Shown: in pieces, positions 18,473 through 27,641 of the stretch
Position numbering within the stretch: position 1 is the first letter of the stretch
Layout: every line of letters starts with the position of its first letter
DNA from: Alkalibacterium sp. 20
GTDB lineage: Bacteria; Bacillota; Bacilli; Lactobacillales; Carnobacteriaceae_A
Assembly: GCF_001885615.1 (NCBI RefSeq)
Contig: NZ_LSRN01000020.1
Location: 1-50,551, forward strand
DNA: 50,551 nt
Reading direction: 5' to 3'
The notes under the pieces: generated by a model
Seen by the model: only the letters and a program-made list of their open reading frames with translations
Database searches by the model: none
Told to the model about the DNA's origin: nothing
Program-made: the position numbers and the translations under genes

Positions 18473-18520
18473 AAAAATAGTGGAAAAATCATCCGTTGAT
18501 GATTTTTCCACTATTTTTAT
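18473..18520 (+). terminator. ABC exporter terminator
   Basis: A perfect 21-bp stem (18473-18493 with 18498-18518) has a CGTT loop. The A-rich left end and T-rich right end let it work in both directions. Confidence 0.95.
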
Positions 18521-18574
18521 GCTGTCAACAATTCATGCTCACATCGTTTTTATCCTTGCTTGGTCGTTAAGAAC

Positions 18575-18624
18575 CATTAAAATAGCAGTACAGGCTGGAA
18601 CTTTTGTTCCAGCCTGTACTGCTA
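18575..18624 (-). terminator. plsC terminator
   Basis: A perfect 19-bp stem (18583-18601 with 18606-18624) has a TTTT loop as read on plus. On the minus strand it is followed by TTTTAAT, so it ends plsC. Confidence 0.85.
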
Positions 18625-18661
18625 TAATCAGCTAAATGATTAAAAAAATTTTTTCCATCGA

Positions 18662-19255
18662 TTATTCGTCTAACTGTTCAAAAGCTGTTTGAATCTTTTC
18701 AGAGTAATAAGCATTTGTATCTTTCACGCCTTCGACTTTTCGTTCCACGTAGAAAGCTTCACCGATGCGAACGGTTGCTTTTTTTCGTTTGATTAAGTCT
18801 TTAAAGGTTAGCGGACCACTGTAGACGGCAGGAACGATCGGTTTTTTACTCATTTTTGCTATTGTTACTGCTCCGCCTTTTAATTCGTTGGAATGCCTTG
18901 TTCCCGTGGGGAATATAACTAAACCCAACTCACTTTCTTTAAGAGACTTTACAGGTGTTTTTATTGCACTGGGACCAGGATTGTTTCTATCTACTGGAAA
19001 AGCGTTCAAATTAGTGAGAAACCAACCGATTATCGGATTTTTGAATAATTCTTTTTTTGCCATAACGCTGAATTGTTTAGGTGATGCGGCCAGCACGAGA
19101 TAAAGTGGATCTATCCACGAGCGGTGAGGGGCTATTAAAATATAATTTTCATCTTGAGGTAAATTTTCTTTACCAATAAAATTAGGTTTACCATTTAAAA
19201 TCCAAACTACCAAAAGCACCAGGCTACGTACTACTGAAAAAAACATATTAGTCAC
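18662..19255 (-). CDS. plsC: 1-acyl-sn-glycerol-3-phosphate acyltransferase
   Basis: A membrane-bound enzyme that acylates lysophosphatidic acid to phosphatidic acid. An N-terminal hydrophobic helix covers residues 5-20. The catalytic HX4D motif is HRSWID (His44, Asp49). The second motif reads FPTGTRHS (115-122) rather than the textbook FPEGTRS; I recall similar Ser/Thr-containing versions in other Lactobacillales PlsC. ELKGGAVTIAKM and PIVPAVYSGP complete the family pattern. The 197-residue length is normal. AGGAAGTGACTA precedes the ATG. It is monocistronic and convergent with the ABC pair. Confidence 0.9.
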   Translation of the reverse strand: MTNMFFSVVRSLVLLVVWILNGKPNFIGKENLPQDENYILIAPHRSWIDPLYLVLAASPKQFSVMAKKELFKNPIIGWFLTNLNAFPVDRNNPGPSAIKTPVKSLKESELGLVIFPTGTRHSNELKGGAVTIAKMSKKPIVPAVYSGPLTFKDLIKRKKATVRIGEAFYVERKVEGVKDTNAYYSEKIQTAFEQLDE

Positions 19256-19326
19256 TTCCTTTTTTTCACTTCTTTTATTAGTATGCGGTAGGAGTTGAAA
19301 ATTAGCAAGATATTATTATCTGATTA

Positions 19327-19355
19327 TTGCATTTAATTATATTTTATAGTACAAT
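19327..19355 (+). promoter_or_regulatory. rpsB promoter
   Basis: TTGCAT (19327-19332) and TACAAT (19350-19355) are separated by 17 bp, leaving a leader of about 120 nt. Confidence 0.85.
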
Positions 19356-19387
19356 TAATAACGGTGCATAAAGCACTAATTTTACAC

Positions 19388-19449
19388 CTTAGTTGATGCT
19401 CTGAATGGTGCTCCAAATACCATGGAGTGTTCAGGCAGATGAAACTAAG
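19388..19449 (+). promoter_or_regulatory. Structured rpsB leader, probable S2 autoregulatory element
   Basis: CTTAGTT (19388-19394) pairs with AACTAAG (19443-19449), CTGAA (19401-19405) with TTCAG (19430-19434), and CTCCA (19411-19415) with TGGAG (19423-19427). The result is one bulged stem ending just before the ribosome-binding site. Position and shape fit a leader bound by ribosomal protein S2 to control rpsB-tsf; S2 binding is inferred. Confidence 0.55.
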
Positions 19450-19484
19450 GGAGGAAAATACAAACCAAATGGAGGAATGACAAA

Positions 19485-20243
19485 ATGGCAGTAGTATCAA
19501 TGAAACAATTATTAGAATCAGGGGTGCATTTTGGACACCAAACAAGACGTTGGAATCCAAAAATGAAACCTTTTATCTTCACAGAAAGAAACGGCATTTA
19601 CATTATTGACTTACAAAAAACGGTTAAGTTAATCGATAAAGCTTACAACTATGTACGTGAAGTTGCTGAAGATGGCGGAGTTGTTCTTTTTGTAGGTACA
19701 AAAAAACAAGCTCAAGATGCAATTAAAGAAGAAGCTGTTAGAGCTGGCGCTTACTATATCAACCATCGTTGGTTGGGTGGAACGTTAACTAACTGGGACA
19801 CAATCCAAAAACGTATTAAACGCTTGAAACAATTAGAAAAAATGGAAGAAGACGGAACATTCGAAGTCTTACCTAAAAAAGAAGTTGGATTATTAATCAA
19901 AGAACGTGATCGCTTAGATAAATTCTTAGGCGGAATCAAAGATATGCCTAGAAAACCAGACGTATTGTTCATTGTAGACCCACGTAAAGAACACATTGCA
20001 GTTAAAGAAGCACAAAAATTAAACATTCCTATCGTAGCAATGGTAGATACTAACTGTGATCCAGATGAGATCGATGTAATTATCCCTTCAAACGACGATG
20101 CTATTCGTGCAGTTAAATTATTAACTAAAACAATCGCTGATGCTGTTATCGAAGGTAACCAGGGAGAAGAAGGCTTTGAAGAAGAAGCTAAATCTGATTC
20201 TTTAGATGAAATTGTTGAAGTTGTAGAAGGCGACAACGAATAA
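19485..20243 (+). CDS. rpsB: 30S ribosomal protein S2
   Basis: Small-subunit ribosomal protein at the head-body junction. It begins [20 protein letters not shown] and contains [32 protein letters not shown] and DTNCDP, all classical S2. The 252-residue length is normal, with an acidic C-terminal tail ([15 protein letters not shown]). AATGGAGGAATG precedes the start. It heads rpsB-tsf; tsf follows 49 bp later. Confidence 0.97.
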   Translation: MAVVSMKQLLESGVHFGHQTRRWNPKMKPFIFTERNGIYIIDLQKTVKLIDKAYNYVREVAEDGGVVLFVGTKKQAQDAIKEEAVRAGAYYINHRWLGGTLTNWDTIQKRIKRLKQLEKMEEDGTFEVLPKKEVGLLIKERDRLDKFLGGIKDMPRKPDVLFIVDPRKEHIAVKEAQKLNIPIVAMVDTNCDPDEIDVIIPSNDDAIRAVKLLTKTIADAVIEGNQGEEGFEEEAKSDSLDEIVEVVEGDNE

Positions 20244-20292
20244 TTTAAACTTACAGGTTAGAACCATAATCTACTGAGGAGGAAAAAGTATA

Positions 20293-21174
20293 GTGGCAAA
20301 TATTAAAGCAGCTCAAGTTAAAGCATTACGTGATAAAACAGGCGTAGGTATGATGGATGCGAAGAAAGCGTTAGTGGAAACTGATGGCGATATGGACGCA
20401 GCTATTGATTTTCTAAGAGAAAAAGGCGTTTCTAAAGCAGCTAAAAAAGCTGACCGCATTGCGGCTGAAGGCTTATCAAACGTTTATGTTGAAGGGAATA
20501 TAGCAGCTATTGCTGAAATCAACTCTGAAACAGACTTCGTGTCTAAAAACGATAAATTCCAAAATATAGTTAAAGGCATAACTAAAACGGTCGCTAGCAA
20601 CAAGCCGGCTTCTGTTGAAGATGCTTTACAATTAGACATGAACGGCGAAATGATTCAAGATATAATCACTGAAGCTATGACCACGATTGGTGAAAAAATC
20701 ACTTTCCGTCGTTTTGCAGTATTAGAAAAAACAGATAACGATGTATTTGGCGATTACGAACATATGGGCGGACGCATCGGTGTCTTAGCTATTGTTGAAG
20801 GAACTGACAACGTCGAAGTTGCACGTAACGTAGCTATGCACGTTGCAGCAATCAATCCTAAATATATTACACGTGAAGACGTTGCTCAAGAAGACAGAGA
20901 TCACGAATTAAACGTATTGACTGAACAAGCATTAAATGAAGGCAAACCAGCAAACATCGTTGAGAAAATGGTTCAAGGACGTTTGAATAAATGGTTAGCA
21001 GAAGTTAGCCTAGTTGACCAACCTTACGTTAAAAATCCTGACGTAACAGTTGGACAATACTTGAAAGAACATAGCGCTTCAATTAAAGCCTTTATCCGTT
21101 ACGAAGTAGGAGAAGGAATTGAAAAACGTTCTGAAGACTTCGCTGCTGAAGTACAAAGTCAATTAGGTAAATAA
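20293..21174 (+). CDS. tsf: Translation elongation factor Ts
   Basis: The guanine nucleotide exchange factor that recycles EF-Tu. The N-terminal UBA-like domain holds [19 protein letters not shown]. The EF-Tu-contacting core follows with [11 protein letters not shown] near residue 77. The 293-residue length is normal. The start is GTG 20293, with GAGGAGGAAAA about nine bases upstream. A strong terminator follows, separating it from pyrH. Confidence 0.97.
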   Translation: MANIKAAQVKALRDKTGVGMMDAKKALVETDGDMDAAIDFLREKGVSKAAKKADRIAAEGLSNVYVEGNIAAIAEINSETDFVSKNDKFQNIVKGITKTVASNKPASVEDALQLDMNGEMIQDIITEAMTTIGEKITFRRFAVLEKTDNDVFGDYEHMGGRIGVLAIVEGTDNVEVARNVAMHVAAINPKYITREDVAQEDRDHELNVLTEQALNEGKPANIVEKMVQGRLNKWLAEVSLVDQPYVKNPDVTVGQYLKEHSASIKAFIRYEVGEGIEKRSEDFAAEVQSQLGK

Positions 21175-21185
21175 TTAAACGTTGA

Positions 21186-21221
21186 AAAAGCAGGGATAGT
21201 TCACTATTCCTGCTTTTTTTT
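21186..21221 (+). terminator. rpsB-tsf terminator
   Basis: AAAAGCAGGGATAG (21186-21199) pairs perfectly with CTATTCCTGCTTTT (21204-21217), followed by T. Confidence 0.95.
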
Positions 21222-21276
21222 ATAGTAATATAGGAACAAAGGGTATGATTTTTTTAATGACGCTACACTTTAAATG

Positions 21277-21285
21277 TGGTAAAAT
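21277..21285 (+). promoter_or_regulatory. Extended -10 promoter of pyrH-frr
   Basis: TGG followed by TAAAAT (21280-21285). Transcription would start near 21292, which argues against an ATG at 21295 as the pyrH start. Confidence 0.5.
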
Positions 21286-21318
21286 TACTATTGTATGAAT
21301 GATGGAGGGAAAGATTTT

Positions 21319-22044
21319 ATGGATGAACCGAAGTATAAACGTATTATATTAAAAATAAGCGGAGAAGCGCTTGCTGGTGATGTTGGATTTGGTATACAAC
21401 CACCAACCATTCACAAAATTTGTCAAGAGATCAAAGAAGTTCATGAATTAGGTGTCGAAATAGCTATTGTTGTTGGCGGTGGCAATATCTGGCGCGGTCA
21501 AGTTGGCGCAGAGATGGGTATGGAACGTTCTCAGGCAGATTATATGGGCATGATCGCTACCATCATGAATGGGTTAGCTTTGCAGGATTCATTAGAAAAC
21601 ATAGGGGTTCCGACTCGTGTACAAACTTCGATCGAAATGCGTCAAGTTGCTGAACCTTATATTAGAAGAAGAGCAATTAGACATTTAGAAAAAGGTAGAG
21701 TTGTCATCTTTGCAGGTGGGACAGGTAGTCCGTATTTCTCTACAGACACAACGGCTGCACTGAGAGCTGCAGAAATGCAGGCGGATGTCATCATGATGGC
21801 AAAAAACAATGTTGACGGTGTTTATTCTGCCGATCCAAACATTGATGCAAATGCTGTGAAATATGATGAATTGACTTATTTAGATATTATCAATAATTCA
21901 TTGCAAGTCATGGATATAACCGCTTCATCATTAAGTATGGATAACGATATCCCTCTAGTAGTATTTAAGTTGAATGAAACAGGAAACATTAAGCGTGTTG
22001 TTCTTGGCGAACCAATAGGAACAACTGTCAGGAGGAGCAAGTAA
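21319..22044 (+). CDS. pyrH: UMP kinase
   Basis: A hexameric bacterial UMP kinase of the amino-acid-kinase fold that converts UMP to [17 protein letters not shown] opens the protein, followed by [19 protein letters not shown] and TGNPYFSTDT-like [17 protein letters not shown]. At 241 residues it matches Bacillus PyrH. I chose ATG 21319 with GGAGGG nine bases before it. The in-frame ATG 21295 would sit at the transcript's 5' end and add eight residues not usual in the family. Its stop overlaps the frr start (TAATG). Confidence 0.95.
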   Translation: MDEPKYKRIILKISGEALAGDVGFGIQPPTIHKICQEIKEVHELGVEIAIVVGGGNIWRGQVGAEMGMERSQADYMGMIATIMNGLALQDSLENIGVPTRVQTSIEMRQVAEPYIRRRAIRHLEKGRVVIFAGGTGSPYFSTDTTAALRAAEMQADVIMMAKNNVDGVYSADPNIDANAVKYDELTYLDIINNSLQVMDITASSLSMDNDIPLVVFKLNETGNIKRVVLGEPIGTTVRRSK

Positions 22045-22601
22045 TGACGAAAGTAATCTTAAAAGAAACACAAGAAAGAATGAAAAAAGCGGAGCAATCT
22101 TATGTAAGAGAGTTGGGCAGTATCAGAGCGGGCCGTGCCAATCCAAGTTTGTTGAATCGTGTAAACATTGATTATTATGGCGCACCAACACCTATTAATC
22201 AGGTAGCACAGATTTCAGTTCCGGAAGCACGCGTATTGCTCATCACACCCTTCGATAAAAGTATTTTGGGTGATTTAGAAAAAGCTATTAACCAGTCAGA
22301 TATTGGTATTCCGCCTTCAAATGATGGTAATGTTATTCGCTTAATCGTTCCTGCATTAACAGAAGAACGACGTAAGGAAATTGCAAAACAGGTCGGCAAA
22401 GAAGCTGAGAATGCTAAAGTCGCAATCAGAAATATTCGTCGTGACGAAATGGATTCACTTAAAAAAGCTGAAAAAGCCGGAGATTTAACAGAAGATGATT
22501 TACGTGAGTATGAAGAAGAAGTTCAAAAATTGACAAACGCTAGTGTTAAAGCTGTCGATAAATTGTCTGAAGAAAAAGAGAAAGAAATTTTAGAAGGTTA
22601 A
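22044..22601 (+). CDS. frr: Ribosome recycling factor
   Basis: Splits the post-termination ribosome together with EF-G and IF3. The 185-residue protein has [15 protein letters not shown] near residue 25, then [15 protein letters not shown], and ends with the helical [16 protein letters not shown] / [10 protein letters not shown], all typical. AGGAGG lies seven bases before ATG 22044. It overlaps the pyrH stop by one base. Confidence 0.96.
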   Translation: MTKVILKETQERMKKAEQSYVRELGSIRAGRANPSLLNRVNIDYYGAPTPINQVAQISVPEARVLLITPFDKSILGDLEKAINQSDIGIPPSNDGNVIRLIVPALTEERRKEIAKQVGKEAENAKVAIRNIRRDEMDSLKKAEKAGDLTEDDLREYEEEVQKLTNASVKAVDKLSEEKEKEILEG

Positions 22602-22607
22602 AAAAGT

Positions 22608-22690
22608 AAGGAGAGTAGCACAGGGAAACTTAACGGAATGCCTCTTTGAGGTATCATTCTCTAAGTTTATGAGCTTACTCTCCTTTTTCT
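22608..22690 (+). terminator. Long branched-looking terminator after frr
   Basis: Outer arms AAGGAGAGTA (22608-22617) and TACTCTCCTT (22676-22685) enclose AAACTTA/TAAGTTT (22626-22632 with 22662-22668), then GAATG/CATTC (22636-22640 with 22655-22659), then CCTC-TTT-GAGG (22641-22651). TTTTTCTT follows. All four helices are collinear, giving an unusually long, internally bulged hairpin of about 78 nt. Confidence 0.75.
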
Positions 22691-22718
22691 TGATAAAATA
22701 TTATAGTTTATCTATGAT
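22690..22718 (+). promoter_or_regulatory. Promoter for the uppS cluster, distal
   Basis: TTGATA (22690-22695) and TATGAT (22713-22718) are separated by 17 bp, starting within the T-run of the frr terminator. A 7-bp palindrome, GTGACAA / TTGTCAC, lies in the early transcribed region. The whole gap 22602-22995 holds no supported gene. Confidence 0.65.
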
Positions 22719-22815
22719 GTATTTATTAACAAGTTTGGTGACAATCGTTGTCACAACAATACTTATGATATACTTTCGCAAACGTCTCACGTGGGCGTTC
22801 CTCCCTCAAGAATCT

Positions 22816-22845
22816 TTGATTAATTATATTAATTCTACATATAGT
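22816..22845 (+). promoter_or_regulatory. Promoter for the uppS cluster, proximal
   Basis: TTGATT (22816-22821) and TATAGT (22840-22845) are separated by 18 bp. A GAATTG / CAATTC inverted repeat (22903-22920) lies downstream and could be an operator. Confidence 0.45.
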
Positions 22846-22961
22846 ATAGCAAATAACCAGTAAGTGATAAACTATATTGATTCGACTATTTTTTATAATA
22901 TGGAATTGTTATGGCAATTCATGTATATTTTTACTACAATAGAAGAGATGTCACAGACTTT

Positions 22962-22987
22962 AGGAGGGTAAGGTGTAGCTTAAACAC
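22962..22987 (+). promoter_or_regulatory. Distant ribosome-binding site of uppS bridged by a hairpin
   Basis: The only good Shine-Dalgarno, AGGAGGG (22962-22968), is 27 bases from the uppS ATG. Between them GGTGT (22972-22976) and ACACC (22984-22988) can pair, which would shorten the effective distance. The uppS frame has a stop at 22981, so no earlier start is possible. Confidence 0.55.
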
Positions 22988-22995
22988 CGCCAAAT

Positions 22996-23718
22996 ATGAA
23001 TGAACAAGAGAATAATAGTCCAAATCATGTAGCGATCATCATGGATGGGAATGGACGATGGGCTCAAAAACAAGGGAAACCAAGAAAATTTGGACACGAA
23101 GAAGGCATGGAAGCTATTCGTAGAGTAACGATGCGAGCGAGTGAGAGAGGTGTAAAAGTCCTTACCTTGTATGCTTTTTCTACAGAAAACTGGAAACGAC
23201 CTCCTCAAGAAGTCCACTTCTTAATGCAATTACCCATTCTTTTTTTTGATCGGTTTGTACCTGAACTTCAAGAAGAGAATGTTAAAGTAAATATGATAGG
23301 ATTTGAAGACAAAGTCCCCAAGTCTACAAAAAAAGCAATCAGCAAAGCAATGGATCAAACAAAAGAAAATACAGGAATGGTGCTGAATTTCGCTTTTAAT
23401 TACGGCGGACGTGCTGAAATCACTAAAGCAACGCAAGCTCTTTGCAGAAAAGTTTTAAACAATGAAATTTCCTGTGATGATATAACAGAAGCACTCATAG
23501 AAGAACATTTATTTACACGTTCGATAGCACCTTATCAAGAGGTTGATTTACTCATAAGAAGTAGTGGAGAACAACGATTAAGTAACTTTTTACTTTGGCA
23601 AAATGCCTACAGTGAATTTTATTTTACGGATTTATTATGGCCCGATTTTAATGAAGAAGTCTTTGATCATATTATTGCAGAATATCAGAAAAGACAAAGA
23701 CGTTATGGTGCCATCTAA
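22996..23718 (+). CDS. uppS: Isoprenyl transferase (undecaprenyl diphosphate synthase)
   Basis: Builds the C55 lipid carrier precursor for peptidoglycan and teichoic acid by adding isopentenyl units to farnesyl diphosphate. HVAIIMDGNGRWA (Asp17 binds Mg) starts only ten residues in. TLYAFSTENWKRP, GGRAEI and LLIRSSGEQRLSNFLLWQ follow. At 240 residues the N-terminus is about 10-20 residues shorter than in Bacillus. A stop at 22981 rules out an upstream start. It heads uppS-cdsA-rseP-proS. Confidence 0.94.
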   Translation: MNEQENNSPNHVAIIMDGNGRWAQKQGKPRKFGHEEGMEAIRRVTMRASERGVKVLTLYAFSTENWKRPPQEVHFLMQLPILFFDRFVPELQEENVKVNMIGFEDKVPKSTKKAISKAMDQTKENTGMVLNFAFNYGGRAEITKATQALCRKVLNNEISCDDITEALIEEHLFTRSIAPYQEVDLLIRSSGEQRLSNFLLWQNAYSEFYFTDLLWPDFNEEVFDHIIAEYQKRQRRYGAI

Positions 23719-23742
23719 TTTACAGAAAGTTGAGGACAGGAT

Positions 23743-24522
23743 ATGTTGACTAGAATACTGACAGCCATTATAGCGCTAGTACTATTTATACCAATAATTT
23801 TGATTGGTTCTTGGCCATTGGTCATTGTGACGACGTTTATAGCTGTTATTGGTCTTGCAGAATTTCATAAAATGAAAAAAATAAACTTAACATCAGTACC
23901 AGCAGTCGTGTCATTAATAGGCGTAGCTTTGATGGTTCTATCCGTTTATTTCCCGGTTCTTTTTGCAGTTGAAGTCTTTACACGAACGATTAGTTTAGTT
24001 ATGGTCCTGCTCTTTTTATATTCTATAGCTTTTACACAACTGACAACACAAGATATAGGAGAGATCATTCTGATTATGACCTATATCGGTATTGGGTTCT
24101 ATTCATTCGTTACATTAAGATTCAACAATCTATCCTTGCTTATTTTAGTTTTATTGGTCATTTGGGCAACGGATACAGGTGCGTACCTGATTGGACGAAA
24201 AATAGGGAAAACAAAACTAGCACCGAATATTTCTCCAAATAAAACAATTGAAGGATCTATAGGGGGCACGATTTTAGCGTCAATCTTAGCGTTTGTCTAT
24301 TTACTATATTTCCCTCAATCGGACTCCCTGTTTGCTGCTTTTGTATTAATGGTTATTATTTCCATAATGGGACAAATTGGGGATTTACTTGAATCGAAGA
24401 TAAAAAGAGAGTATGATACTAAAGATTCAGGGAAATTATTGCCTGGACATGGCGGCATTCTGGATCGTTTTGATAGTTTGCTGCTTGTTTTAAATGTGTT
24501 GTTTATATTAGGCATCGTATGA
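23743..24522 (+). CDS. cdsA: Phosphatidate cytidylyltransferase
   Basis: A polytopic membrane enzyme making CDP-diacylglycerol for phospholipid synthesis. The 259-residue protein has about seven or eight hydrophobic segments and the C-terminal CDS signature, including KDSGKLLPGHGGILDRFDSL. AGGACAGG precedes the ATG. It lies 24 bp after uppS and 19 bp before rseP. The dxr gene found at this point in Bacillus is absent. Confidence 0.95.
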   Translation: MLTRILTAIIALVLFIPIILIGSWPLVIVTTFIAVIGLAEFHKMKKINLTSVPAVVSLIGVALMVLSVYFPVLFAVEVFTRTISLVMVLLFLYSIAFTQLTTQDIGEIILIMTYIGIGFYSFVTLRFNNLSLLILVLLVIWATDTGAYLIGRKIGKTKLAPNISPNKTIEGSIGGTILASILAFVYLLYFPQSDSLFAAFVLMVIISIMGQIGDLLESKIKREYDTKDSGKLLPGHGGILDRFDSLLLVLNVLFILGIV

Positions 24523-24541
24523 TTTATAAAGGAGTTTTGAT

Positions 24542-25810
24542 ATGATTCAAAATATTTTAGCATTCATTTTAGTTTTCGGCATTATCGTTGTCGTTCACGA
24601 GTTCGGACATTTCTACTTTGCTAAACGTGCGGGTATACTGGTCCGAGAATTTTCTATAGGGTTTGGCCCTAAACTGTTTTACCACCGCAAGGGAGAAACG
24701 ACTTATACTATTCGTCTATTACCCGTAGGTGGGTACGTCAGAATGGCTGGCTATGAGGAAGAAGCCGATCTAAGACCGGGCATGGCTGTTCAACTAACAC
24801 TCGATGAAAACGAGGATGTTGAAAAGATAGATATACAAGCGTCAGATGCAACCGTTGATTCAATTCCTATAGAAGTTTCATCATTTGATTTTGATGAAGA
24901 AATGTATTTAACTGGCCGAGTCGGTATGGACACAGAAGAAACAACGTTCAGTGTCAAACGTAATGCCTTGCTGGTTGAAAAAGACGGAACAGTTTTACAA
25001 ATAGCGCCCAAAGATCGACAGTTCCAAAGCGCATCGTTACCAAACCGGATGCTTACTAATTTTGCCGGCCCGTTAAATAATTTCATACTGGCCATCCTTG
25101 CTTTTACGCTTCTAGCGTTTGTTCAAGGAGGCGTCCGTTCTCAAGAAGCTAGAATCGGTGACGTAGCGGAGGATACACCTGCGGCAATGGCTGATATTGA
25201 AACGGGAGACAGAGTGCTGGCAATCGATGAACAAGAAGTCGATTCCTGGATTGAAATGGTCATGATCATCCAAGAAAGTCCTAACGAAGAACTTAATTTT
25301 AGACTAGAGTCTCAAGATGGCGAAGTCTATGAAGAAACCATTGAACCATATGCTGAGGAAGTCGAGGGAACCTCTGTTGGCAGAATCGGAATACAAGCCT
25401 ATATCGATGAAAGCCTGGGAGCAAAATTGACCTTTGGTTTCACCGAAACATTTTTCATCATAACCCAAATCTTTACACTGCTTGCTTCTTTCTTTACAGG
25501 AGGATTTAGTGTCGATCAGTTAGGTGGCCCTGTTGCTATCTACGCGACGACAGAAGCGGTCGTTCAAGCTGGGACCATCGGGTTGATCAGCTGGTTAGGA
25601 TTTCTAAGTGTCAACCTTGGAATCATGAATTTGCTGCCTATTCCGGCTTTAGATGGGGGCAAACTATTATTGAATATCATCGAGGGCGTACGTAAGAAAC
25701 CACTAAGTCAAGAAAAGGAAGGCTATATCACTTTAATTGGCGTTTTGTTCCTGCTTATTCTCATGTTATTGGTCACCTGGAACGATATACAAACATTCTT
25801 TTTAAATTAA
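24542..25810 (+). CDS. rseP: Site-2 intramembrane metalloprotease RseP/RasP
   Basis: Cleaves membrane-embedded substrates such as anti-sigma factors and signal-peptide remnants. The zinc motif HEFGH (residues 19-23) lies in the first membrane helix. A PDZ domain spans roughly 200-275, and the third ligand lies in NLLPIPALDGGKL near 370. The 422-residue length is normal. Residues 80-170 form a variable, acidic segment before the second helix. AAAGGAG precedes the ATG. proS follows 25 bp later. Confidence 0.94.
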   Translation: MIQNILAFILVFGIIVVVHEFGHFYFAKRAGILVREFSIGFGPKLFYHRKGETTYTIRLLPVGGYVRMAGYEEEADLRPGMAVQLTLDENEDVEKIDIQASDATVDSIPIEVSSFDFDEEMYLTGRVGMDTEETTFSVKRNALLVEKDGTVLQIAPKDRQFQSASLPNRMLTNFAGPLNNFILAILAFTLLAFVQGGVRSQEARIGDVAEDTPAAMADIETGDRVLAIDEQEVDSWIEMVMIIQESPNEELNFRLESQDGEVYEETIEPYAEEVEGTSVGRIGIQAYIDESLGAKLTFGFTETFFIITQIFTLLASFFTGGFSVDQLGGPVAIYATTEAVVQAGTIGLISWLGFLSVNLGIMNLLPIPALDGGKLLLNIIEGVRKKPLSQEKEGYITLIGVLFLLILMLLVTWNDIQTFFLN

Positions 25811-25817
25811 TCATTAA

Positions 25818-27554
<1,737 letters not shown>

Positions 27555-27562
27555 TAAAGACT

Positions 27563-27591
27563 AAAACTGAGGCATTCTATGTCTCAGTTTT
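27563..27591 (+). terminator. proS terminator
   Basis: AAAACTGAG (27563-27571) pairs with CTCAGTTTT (27583-27591), with inner CA/TG pairing. It ends the uppS-proS unit. Confidence 0.8.
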
Positions 27592-27641
27592 CTATGCTAT
27601 TATATTGAAGTAAGCCAAGAAATTAGAAAGAAGGATTGAAT

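Noticed and set aside
22669-22863. A 64-codon plus-strand frame encoding a hydrophobic peptide between frr and uppS
   Set aside because: Its ATG lies inside the right arm region of the frr terminator hairpin, there is no ribosome-binding site, and two promoter-like sequences cross it. It is more likely chance in AT-rich DNA.
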